DNA from: Hirudo medicinalis
Taxonomy: Eukaryota; Annelida; Clitellata; Hirudinida; Hirudinidae
Direction: 5' to 3'
NCBI GenBank assembly: GCA_011800805.1
Contig: MPNW01000221.1
Location: 27,116 to 79,615 of the forward strand
DNA: 52,500 nt
The first letter of the stretch is position 1. The number at the start of each line of letters is the position of its first letter. The position numbers were made by a program, and so were the translations under genes. Shown here piece after piece: positions 11,952-22,152 of the stretch. The notes under the pieces are model-generated. The model was given only the letters and a program-made list of their open reading frames with translations, did no database searches and was not told where the DNA came from.

Positions 11952-13167
11952 TCAGGATCTTTGAGGCTGCACATTTGATGGCCTCTTGTTTTGTTTTAAC
12001 AATTGGGAGCAAATGTTGTTCAGTATTTCGGCAACCTCTTCGGTACCTGGTGTCAGAGATGAAGAGAATATTCTATTTCTCCAAAATTCTCCAAATTCTT
12101 TGACTTCTTTTAATGTCACCTCGTTTTCCATAGAATCCAACCTTCAAGACCTAATAGGAAAGTAAACTGATGCACATCCCCATTCACTGGGGAGTTAGCT
12201 CTCAAAATAAAATCCTGTGATTTGTTCAAATATAAAAAAATAAATTGCAAGGTCTAGTTACAGCATGAACTGACAATTTTGCAATGAAGTATGGGATGAT
12301 ACACATCTTTGATATTTAGCAACTGAACAAATAAACTGCCTAACAAGATTTAGTAAAAAACTAGAATAATTTCAATTTTTAAAATGTGTGTTTTTCTATG
12401 TGAGTATTTGCAAGGATACTTGCATCCAACAATGAACTTGCACAATCCACTTTCTTCCAGGACAACTTTCTTGGTGACATCAATGAAGCTTGATTTATCA
12501 GTAAAAGAAAACACAAATATAATGCCATCAAGATTCCCTCTGCATAGCTGTTAAGAATTTAGAACAATTTAGACACAAGAAGTCAATTCTACCAATTCGA
12601 CAAATTTGTCATCAGATCTTACACTATTGAAATGGCTGTATCTCACTAAAGCATTGTCCCCAATATCCCACAAATTGAGTTTGAATATTGTCACCAGTCC
12701 ACTGTTCACCATTTTGATGGGCCAATTTATGGTAGACATCTCAATACCTATAATATTCCACTGCTAATCTGTATAATGCTGAAATTCAATCGAGCAAAAG
12801 AAGGCAAACCAGGTGTTTCATAATAATTTGGCTGGATGGGACAATTTAGAAGTTTTGACACAAGAGAAGATTTTCCAACTCCACTTTTTCCGTAGAGTAA
12901 AAGTTTATATTCTAAAATGTCGTAGTTGGTATTCTGGATAGCCAATGGTTTTTCGAAAATTCCTGTCGAATTTATGAAGACGTTCAAAATTAAAAAATTT
13001 AATTTATCAAATATTTTTGGTAAAAAACATTTACCAAAAGGTTGTCTGAGACTTGATATTAAATCTTTCCCTTGCGATGTCTGATGCCATGAAAAATCGA
13101 CATCACCGCTTTCTGACATGCCCTCAAATTTGTTTTTGTTTAACACCTGGTATCGATTGACAACCAT
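11952..13167 (-). CDS. CPLANE2: CPLANE2 (RSG1) REM2/Rab-like small GTPase
   Basis: Small GTPase that works with the CPLANE planar-polarity effector complex at the base of cilia to recruit intraflagellar transport (known for the family). Four exons: 13167-12810, 12747-12623, 12547-12420 and 12141-11952, with GT-AG introns. The phases join exactly to 267 codons (266 aa, close to the 258 aa human protein). Diagnostic features are N-terminal WHQTSQGKDLISSL, P-loop YGKSGVGKSSLVSKLL, then YYETPG. The G3 region is FKLNLWDIGDNAL, followed by IIFVFSFTDKSSFIDV. The G4 motif reads VGCKLDS in place of NKxD, the same relaxation seen in vertebrate RSG1. The start is the first ATG in frame. Compared with vertebrates there is an extra segment of roughly 20 residues between the WHQT region and the P-loop. 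The gene lies downstream of the M13 cluster with no functional link visible. Confidence 0.93.
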
Positions 13168-13645
13168 TTTGGCGATGGGAGCTCTAGATATTTGAACTTA
13201 GATTGAAAGTACCGAAAATATATAAAATATCTGTTTGATTGAAACTTGTTTTAGTTGCAATCATATTCGAAACAGCGTTAAAACTTGTACAAAATATAAA
13301 ATTTCTTTATGACGAATTTCTCGATTGTGACTAAAATTTGTAGGCTTGATAGCTCTAAGAGGAATTCAATGTGAATAAGAATAGTCAAGCTAAAACCACA
13401 AATATTTTATTGCAAACAATTTAGCTTTGTTAGGTGAAGATAAATAAATTAGGCAGGAGTGGTATTGAATACCTTTTGACTTTAAATGATATTCTGTAAC
13501 AAACTGAGATTTTAAGTGCTATTTCGTTTTGAAATTTGAATCAAAATTTGTTCTAAGTATGTAAACAAATTAGATTAAAGTAAAAGTCTGCAGTTTAAAT
13601 TGTATAAAACCTATTAACCATTTCTAATCAAGGTCACTGACAACT

Positions 13646-13735
13646 TAAATAATAATAATTATAATAATAATAATAGTTAATTTATAATGCGCCATTTGCA
13701 TAGCGTCAGAGGCGCCAAGGTCACATCGTTAAAAA
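13646..13735. repeat. AAT run plus dispersed 'gcgcc' repeat, copy 1
   Basis: AATAAT run followed by ttaatttataatgcgcc, catagcgtcagaggcgcc and aaggtca. This matches, with changes, the copy at 32450-32540 (ttcatttatatggcgca, cataacatcagaagcgct, aaagg). It lies in the spacer between CPLANE2 and M13 gene A. Confidence 0.6.
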
Positions 13736-13885
13736 ATATAATTTGTAACTGAAAAAAGAAAAGCATTAACGTCTCAAAATCAGTTTTTCTACGTTTTTCT
13801 AGGTTTTCTAAGATGTTCGATCATCTAATTTTGCTACAAATCTTGAGAGATAAATTCATAATTTCTCAACGTTTGTCCATCTGAA

Positions 13886-16800
13886 CTACCAGATGTGACA
13901 TTTACTTTCCGGGTTCATAGCTGAATTCCTCGGACAGTTGAAAGTTTCTGAAAATTCTTTCAGGCTCATCAGAGCTCCGTTCACCCTGAAAGAAAATTCG
14001 AAATGGAAAACTTGAGTATGTAAAAATATAAAGCATAAGATTGTTTTCAATGCTACGCAAAGGTGAAAAATGCTTTTTTGTAACCCTATACATAAAATGT
14101 CATTACCTGAATTCAGCAGGAGAGTGGTTGTCAGTTTTAATGAGAAGCAAATCAACTTCGGGCCTTGCTTTCATGCAATTTATCTATAAATAAAGTAATC
14201 AAATTATTGAAAAGAATTTAAAAACAGGCGCCATTCAAGGTGAATTCAAACTTTTCCAAAATGAATGAAGAACATTTGTTCAGGAGAATATTCAATTCCA
14301 GGAAGCGAGAATCGATTCCAAACTTCGTTGTCCAGCTTTTGTAGGCCTTATTAATTGCATGAAATAGTTAAAAGCACTAATTCAATAAAGCATCAAAATA
14401 ACTTCACCAGACCAGAAATGATTCTTTTAATCCCCCGACATCGGCGATATTTTCTCCTAAGGTCAAATAACCATTTACCTGTGAAAAGAAAAAAAATTTA
14501 TATTATTTTTTGACAATTGCCTTGACATTCTTAGAGATATATAGAGATGTCTTAATAGGCAATTTCACTTTGGATTGGAAGTAATTTTTCGGCGTAATAC
14601 ATTAATAATAAAAATAATAGTAGAATAATAGAATCTTCAATTTAATGTATAGTTTATTATTTAATACTTAATTAAATAAGTTTCAACATCGTCACTAAAC
14701 TCACGCTTTCGTTGATTTCTCTGACGACGAATCCGTTGAAAAGATCGACAAAGCAATGACTTAAGTTGACGAATTTATTCACATCTTCAGGTTTCCACCA
14801 TTGGAGGGCATTTCCATCCTTATTGTACAACCTTCCTGAGATGTTCAAAGCATAGTTTCATATGATCAAGATGAAATCATTTTTTAGATTAACAAAATCT
14901 GCATTCAGAACTTGGATGCAAAGTTGGCTCAGAGGTTTGCGAGATACGGTAAATGCAACAGTCGTGTTCGCAACCCAGCTTGCAGCACCACAAAGCGCCT
15001 CTGGGAGACAAAGATGGTCTTGAAGTCCTTTAGGACTTACGCCACTTTAAATTTGTCAAACAATAATAATAATAATAATAATAATAAAGATACAGAATGG
15101 TCTAAGCGCTCTTACTTAAGCTCTGATACTTAAGCTTACGGCGCTACACAAATTCATTACTGTTATTATTATTGTTATTGTTGTTGTTGTTGTTATTGTT
15201 ATTATTAAAAATAACATCCCTAAACAAAATAAGCAAGCTTACCATTGTCGTCAAAACCATGCGTGATTTCATGTCCGATGACGTATCCTATACCTCCAAA
15301 ATTTTGGTACCTTTTGAGGTAACACGCAAACACAATCAATTGCAATAAAATTTGTAAATTGTTTATTTAACTTAAAAAAAAACAACAACAAAAAAAACAT
15401 AGTTTTTAGTATTTTAACCCCCTTTTTTTTTATCGCAGAAACCTACATTGGAACTTCTTCGTTAAAAAAAGGGAACTGCAATATTCCTGCTGGAAATTCT
15501 AAAAATTAATTGAAACTTTAAGTGACTTTAGAGCTTAGATATAGTAATATGTAAGTATTGAAGGCAATGAATCATGAAGACTTTGTCTGATTAATACTTC
15601 AATGTCACGTGACACCCACCAATCGCATTTAGGTTGGGCAAGTAGTAGGAGTTGACGTTTGCAATTGGCATCAAAAAGCTGGAAATGTATTTGGAGATTA
15701 CGAATTATAACGCAATGATGCAACGAATAAAACTTCATTCGTCGTTAGACTTACTTCATTATAAACATACAGAAAATAATTTTCTCTCTCAAAAATGTTT
15801 GAAATATATTTTTTTATTTCTAAAGTTATGACAGAATGAATAAAATTAATTAGCATAATTTCTTTGAAAATGTTTGAAATTCATAAATTTGAATCACCTC
15901 TCATTACTGAATCTTTTCTCCAAGTGCATGAGGTTTTCTCTTGTGCCACATTTTCTCAGATAAATCCAATTTTGTAAGAAAGATTCGACGTCCATCGCAT
16001 CCTGAATTAATGAATCGATTTCATTTGGTAAACTTTCTATTTAGTGCCTCACCGATTGTTAATTATATTATTAATAATTTTATTTTCATAATAAAATGTT
16101 TATGCTTTTTTTTTCATCACAAAATAACCCTCAGCAAGACATCTTCAAAATAATCGTGTCTCAGAAATTCATCTGGATAACCGATCTTTTCTCTCATGGC
16201 ATTTGCCTGTAAAACGACAAACCATGTTTCGTGGGACTTTTGATGGATTGTTAAATAAATATCCAAAATTAAAACTTAAAATATATTGTTTAATTATTTA
16301 ATAATTATTAATTTTATTTGAATTTTTCCAATTATTAAATTAATTCGCTGAAAAAAAGCAGCAGATATACTTTGTCTCTTGCCATTTCTTTCGTTTCTTG
16401 GGTCATCCACACATTTTCGTTGATCATGTTTTTGAATGCGTTTTTGAGTTCTTCAATTAAATTCAACATCTGGAGATATCAAGATTATTACAATAAAATT
16501 TAAAAAATTAACACATTTTTAAATTTATAAATTAATGTCACGAGCCAGGGCCGCCGAGAGAAATTTCGGGCCCCTACGTTATGTCGGTTTGATAATGGAA
16601 AAGCAATAAAAAAAAAACCCTGTAGCGAACACAATAAATAACGTACATTCTTACGACTGACAGCATATTTACCAAAAGGATTGAGTCTACACTACATTAG
16701 TTAAAGCGATTTCTAATTTTCTGGTAACCTTTTCTTTGGCGGACGACTTGAAATGTTCTTTTACATATAAAGCACCGACAGGCCCCGGTATAACTTCATT

Positions 16801-19541
16801 GGTAGACGAGAGGCAGCTTTTCCAGCGAGGACTTCCCCCAGAAACACCGTAAACTGACTAAGAACAGTAAATACGGATTTTAAACTTTGTTAACTCTTCA
16901 ATTTCAGTTCTTTCTGAAACCATGTATCTTTTAAGTATGCTCGTTCTATTTAAGTGTCTAATTACATTTCCATAATTTGAACCCCCAACTAAAACACTGC
17001 TGACCTTGCCAAATTGGTCTTTGATATTTTGAAATGCTCCTGGCAAAGTTGGTGTGAGATCTTTGACGAGGGTCCACATCAAGTAATTGATTATTATTCT
17101 GGATAAATATTAAAAGCTTTTCTGCTGAAAAATCTCTGGGACTTAATTATAAAATCCAGTTCCAATTAAGAATGCTGTAAACATAAATAAAACACTTTTG
17201 TGTAAACCGCAAACCTAGGAGGTGTGTTTTCTAAAAGCTGAGGCAGTTTCTCAAAGTAAGATGGATAGTATAACTCCATTAATTGATTCGGTAAGACATT
17301 GATTCCAGCATTTCCAAAAGCTCCTTTAATGTAAACTTCAAACTGAACCGACTGAAACATAAAAGAATGACACTTATTTATCATTGTCTCCACTGAATCC
17401 ATTAACACCGTAAAAGTTTTTTTTTTTTGCAAATGAACACTCAAAAAAGTACTATATGTTTATTTATTTTCAATCGATCGTTGGAAAACCTTATTGAAGC
17501 TTCGACTGAGGTTTCTCATTGTAGTAAGTAGTTGTCTTTTGACTCTCATTTCTTCAGGACCAACCAAGATCTAGTTGTTGAGAAAGGTTACATTGTATTT
17601 ATTACCGAGAAAGGTAAAGTTAATTCAGATTGTATTTATGGATCACGTTGATATTCTCGAACCTTTGATAAATTTGCTTCAAATGATAATATCTCTTCTA
17701 CTTCGTGTGCTCTTCTGTCGTTATTGGAAGAATTGGTCAGCAGGTTCAACGTGTCTGTTATATAAGTCCTCAAGTGGTTAATTTTAGTACTATTCAAACT
17801 AGCCGAGTAATCATCTTTTTGAAATGTAACTGCTGGCTGAAAAATCTGTAAAAAAAATTATACATTTTATTGTTAATGGTTGCTCATTCAAATGTTTTAT
17901 TAATTGTTTTAATTATACTAATAAATTATACTACTAAAACTTCAAAATGTCTTTATTAGTGTTAAGTGAATTAAGCCATGAAATAGACATCGGACTGACC
18001 ACTGGAAGTTGAAGAGTTGAATTCCTTTCTTCAACATAAACTATCATGGCAAAGAATTCTGAAAAACCCAAATCATGCAAGTTGATCAGAACTGAAGTTA
18101 AATTAACACTGCTTTCGTTCCAATTGTTGGATATAATTGGCCATCCTCCCAAATTGTGGAGTAGTTCGAATAATGGTGTTGTGCCTTTTTCTTCAATGGC
18201 ATCTTTTAAGAAAAAAATCACATATGTAATAACAAGACTATCGATTTGCAATTAGAAATACAAACTTGCCAGTATTAATGCAGGATTTATAGAAGGTTTT
18301 TGTGACGCTTTCAAACAAAGGAGGATTGCTTCCAACTGGACTTTCTAGAACACCTATTAACAGTTTGCCAGAATAAAATTATGAATGATTAAATACATTT
18401 ATAGCAATAGTTGGTAAAATAGTATATTCATTAATTGATTAGTTATTTAATAATTTATAAATTAAATTAAAAATATATTTAGTTAAGAAATTAGTGGGTA
18501 AATGCAACCTTTGACTTTATTATCGAGTTCCTCTTCAAGAAATTGATATGAAGACAATCTCAGTTTATTTTCTGGAAGTTCAAAATTTCTCAGGAAGTTT
18601 CCGCAAGTGAATTTGTAAAAGTCCTGGCAGGGATCAACATCTAAGTCCATGAATTCCAACAGACTTGCCGCTAAAATGGGAAACCCAATGTAGCAAAATT
18701 TTATTCAATAAAAGTGATTTAACGGTCTGTAAGTAAATTTTATTTTTGTTAATGATTGGTATTTAAAGTTTGGTCTTTCGTATTAAGCTCAACTTTATTT
18801 CGACAACTTTTTGATACAAGACAATTACCAAACCAAACGTACCACGCGAGAATTCTCAAAACAATTCCATATACATTTGTATTTATTTAGCCGATCTTTT
18901 GAGTGCCGTATGCATCCGAATGGGATGTGAAGGCACTTTTTAATCGATATATCATTTATATAGCGCCCCTACCAGAGGGCGCTCCCTGGCGGTGCAGGCT
19001 GGGTTAAGAAAGCGACACATTACGACTGTTGCTATTACGACCGCATGCAAGAACGAAACACATTCGACCAACCTGCATGCCAACACACAATACCTCACGT
19101 CACAACAAAATTTATTACAATTTAAATGTTATTGGATCCAAAGACTCACCGGAACTGTTGCACATCTGACTGTAACAAATATCTTCATTTTCTGCAAAAT
19201 AAACTCAAATATCAATTAAATCAATAGGAATGTTAACTTCTTAGAAGGTTGAAAAATAAATTCCTCGTGCACATTTGTTTTCATGAAATGTAATGTAATG
19301 AAAAGGTTCTTGACAGCCTTAGTAATAACAAGAATAAGAAGAAAGTTTAACCATCACAATCTAAAATAATATGTTGGTAATGGTCAGCCAAATGAATCAA
19401 GGTATCCTTTCAAATTAAGTCGCGTTTCTTTATTTTGAGAATAAATAAATAAATAATAATTAATAATTAGATACAACCTCCAAAAGACCGTTGAACCAAA
19501 ATGACACATGCTGCCAGAAGTCGTAACAATATTTTTGTCAT
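13886..19541 (-). CDS. M13 peptidase A, neprilysin-like with signal peptide (one frameshifted exon)
   Basis: Zinc metallopeptidase of the neprilysin family, expected to cleave short peptides outside the cell. I read 21 exons from ATG 19541 to stop 13886. The first (19541-19478) encodes a cleavable signal peptide, [20 protein letters not shown], with no sign of the usual type II membrane anchor. Landmarks: [16 protein letters not shown] (18670-18509), [14 protein letters not shown] (15678-15620), [24 protein letters not shown] (15310-15243; zinc site 15273-15259), TLGENIAD (third zinc ligand), [10 protein letters not shown] and the C-terminal [10 protein letters not shown]. Exon lengths match gene B almost everywhere (for example 162, 203, 183, 81, 137, 94, 129, 99, 131, 68 and 52 bp). 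Exon 14346-14252 is 95 bp, against 96 bp in B, C and E, and switches frame between FGIDSR and [13 protein letters not shown]. This is a real lesion or an assembly error. The intron at 18269-18203 uses a GC donor. Confidence 0.9.
14890..15200. repeat. Dispersed repeat insertion in an intron of gene A
   Basis: The intron between exons 15310-15243 and 14835-14705 holds a less AT-rich block (about 14910-15060), an AAT run, and agcgctcttacttaagctc followed by ttacggcgctacacaaattc. Read on the minus strand this has the same 'tagcgccgtaagc ... gcgct' core as the other dispersed copies, and it ends in TTA/TTG microsatellite. The matching intron in gene B is about 100 bp, so the block is an insertion. 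Confidence 0.6.
18930..19140. repeat. Dispersed repeat with 'atatagcgcc' core in an intron of gene A
   Basis: Contains catttatatagcgcccctacc, then gagggcgctccctgg, acacattacgactgttgct and cgcatgcaagaacgaaac. It aligns with changes to 48180-48345 (tacatagcgctccttccc, acgacatattaag, ctgctgccattaccgccgc, acacattcggcc). It lies between exon 2 (19191-19150) and exon 3 of gene A. Confidence 0.65.
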
Positions 19542-20290
19542 ATTATTCGTCTACGTCAAAAAGAAATAGAGGGTAAAAGTTTGAAAATGTTTTATATATA
19601 CATCCGAATTCCTGAAATTCATTAAACTTTGATAACGAGACGAATTTACTAGAATTTCGCATCGAATTTCAGAGTTGTCAGCAACCTTTGAACGCGAAGC
19701 AAATTCGATGAAATCAAGTATTTATTTTTAAACTGAAAACACTCCGATTCCACCTTTAATTAATTATTTTTAAATGTTATGCAAAGTATTTCTCACCAAG
19801 CAAGCCGAATAAAAAATCTCCGGGCAATTTTTCGTTTTTATTATATTTTATTTTTATTTCAGATAGAATTTATCATCCGCTTCTTTTCAGCGGACGTTTT
19901 TGTACTTGTGTTCTTCTCATGAGTAGAATTTATTTAGAAATTTATTCCTCAAAACTTATTGGAAATTCATCAACATCTTTATGTATTTTTTGTCCTCGAA
20001 TTTGCAAAAACTAAATTAAAATTTAAATTCGTTTACCTTCAAATAAAACAAATTTCCAACAGAAATTATCTGACGAAATGAAATTTGTTATCTTAATTTA
20101 AGAATTCCCTCAAAAGACTTAAGTTATGAGCTGCTTGTGGGGCTCCAGACCGGGGAACCATATTCAAGGATTTGTCGAACCTAAGTGCAATAAGCTCTGG
20201 TCAATATTGTTATGTGTCCATGTTTTTAAGTCAGCAGCGAAATTAATTTTTAAATTAAAGTCATCATTTGCCTTCTAAAGATATTCTGTC
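19542..20290. other. Spacer upstream of gene A; no gene seen
   Basis: AT-rich sequence immediately 5' of the gene A start codon. It should contain that gene's promoter, but I see no convincing TATA-plus-initiator pair or other recognisable site. Confidence 0.4.
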
Positions 20291-20296
20291 TTCAAT

Positions 20297-20309
20297 AATA
20301 ATGCTAATG

Positions 20310-20343
<34 letters not shown>

Positions 20344-20398
20344 TAATAATAATAACAATAATAATAACAATAATAATAACAATAACAATAACAATAAC

Positions 20399-20492
<94 letters not shown>
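20297..20492. repeat. (AAT)n microsatellite, about 195 bp
   Basis: Nearly pure AAT with scattered AAC units. It is the longest simple repeat in the window and gives spurious poly-Ile and poly-Asn frames. It probably affected assembly here. Confidence 0.95.
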
Positions 20493-20849
20493 GTAATGCT
20501 GTTTAGCGTTTTATCATGAGATATTGATTCTAATGATAAAGTTAAATATTACTGTAAAATTTAACGAATCTAACGAAGGACATGTACATTTGTACGAGCT
20601 TTATACAAAAATATTATAAGGCAGGAAATATTTCTTGCGAGAGTCTACCTGCTGATATGCAAGCCACAGTTGCACATGTTCCGTCAGTGTTACGTCCTAC
20701 ATAGATATAAATTAAAATACTAAGTGAATGATACAATTACACTTAATCAATTAATATACATCAATTAACATAAACAAAATACAAACGAAATAAAGTGTCA
20801 CGGGTCAGTCCTAAGGAAGCGCAAGCTTATTACAATCAACAATCAAGAT

Positions 20850-21640
20850 ACCTTGATAAATAACTTTAGCCAATTTATTTTTACTATATGCAAGATATTT
20901 AAATTTAAACATGCTTCGTTTCAGAATTTGCGAATGAAAGTTACAAACAATTCGTACTCCCCGTTTGATCACAAATCTTTAAATATAATTAATAATCTAT
21001 TTATGAGTGGTAAGTTTGTTCTATCAGAATTTTTCAATTTAATTATTGACAGGCCCCATCGTTATGACTGCGAGACTACTTAAACAAGTTGATCTCAACC
21101 AGTCTGCTATAACAAGTCCAATATTATGTCATCAATTTCTCAAATAAATTATGGAACCTCAAGGTTCTACTCCAGTTCGTCAATTTCCTACAGTTTCAAA
21201 AATATTCCACTGCATTCTATTAGGTTGGCAACTAAGTTCCCGCCGTTTTGCGGAATGTTACAATGTAAAAAAACGGCGGAACTTAGTTGCAAACCTAATA
21301 TTTGCTGATGACAGAAATCTCTTTATTTCCGGAAATGACTTAAACGATTTATTTTGCGTAATTAGAAAATACTGACCTAATTTCTATTTACAATTCGTTT
21401 ACTATATTGAGCTTTCATTAAACCTTAAAAAACTAGCTACATTTTAATTCATCAAGGAAACCAAAAAATAGCATGTGATTCCCAAATCAATGTTTGTAGA
21501 AGTCTAGTCAGTCGTGTTACATGTAAAAAATATTTGGCGTTTCAGTGGATAAACTTATCACTTGCTCAGATCGCATCAACAATATCTAATCTAAGTCTAT
21601 TACTTTATTATCCAAAGTTTTTTAAATACCACATCAATAG
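20850..21640 (+). mobile_element. Decayed LINE reverse-transcriptase fragment
   Basis: Plus-strand frames read LIFADDRNLFISGNDLNDLF (21298-21357), which matches the reverse-transcriptase catalytic motif (F/Y)ADD followed by xLFxSGxD in jockey/CR1-type LINEs. After a frame change, LSLNLKK, a degenerate 'CDSQINVCRSLVSRVTCKKYL'-like segment and the downstream palm end follow to about 21600. Upstream pieces (near 21120-21215) fit the preceding RT block. There are many frameshifts and stops, so it is a relic. It is interrupted at 21220 by the mariner MITE. Confidence 0.65.
21220..21298. mobile_element. 79 bp mariner-type palindromic MITE
   Basis: It begins ttaggttggcaactaagtt and ends aacttagttgcaaacctaa, which are near-perfect inverted repeats extending through cccgccgtttt and aaaacggcgg around a short loop. 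TA dinucleotides flank both ends (21218-21219 and 21299-21300), as expected for mariner target duplication. The terminal TTAGGTTGG(C)AACTAAG is typical of mariner ends, and the size matches MADE1-like miniature elements known from other animals. Confidence 0.9.
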
Positions 21641-21851
21641 ATTGTAGCGATTTTTCGACTGCAACAATTTAATGTTGGAAGTTATTCGGTTGTTTGACAA
21701 GTTATTTGAATTTGTTTAACAAGTCTGTATAGCTGTGTGTATTTTAATATATAAGAAATGTAAAGAAAAACTAAGACATAAGTATAACTTTTATACTTGG
21801 ATGGATAAGTATATTAACATTAAATTGTTGCAGTCGAAAAATCGTTACAAT
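21641..21851. mobile_element. MITE-like element with 36 bp terminal inverted repeats
   Basis: The left terminus 21641-21676 (attgtagcgatttttcgac onward) and the right terminus 21816-21851 (ending gtcgaaaaatcgttacaat) are reverse complements over 36 bp with one mismatch. The 139 bp interior is AT-rich and non-coding. No clear target-site duplication is visible, so the superfamily is not assigned. Confidence 0.8.
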
Positions 21852-22152
21852 TCAGTTGAGTGTTTAAAAACTACAAGGTTTCCAATTTCTTTTTAAAGTT
21901 TTCAGGAAGTGAAATGATCAAATTCTTTCTGCAGTAGTACAAGATTTATTTAACACATATTTTTGTTTGATTAATTTATTTCAACACTCTTATTTATAAA
22001 TTACAAATTAAATTTTAGTATTAATATTAAAAATATTTGAAATTTTAAACTTTATTTTTTAGTAAGACGGATGGCATTAACTTATATTTAAGTTTGGATT
22101 TTAAAAAGTGTCCAGTTACTGAGGATTTTTCAAAGGAATGTCGTGATGCCAG

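Noticed and set aside
16545..16600. GC-rich 'agggccgccgagag ... gggccccta' block in a gene A intron as a transposon end
   Set aside because: Too short, with no partner end or target duplication.
20268..20519. Plus-strand poly-Ile reading frame that might suggest a membrane protein
   Set aside because: It is the (AAT)n microsatellite read in another frame.
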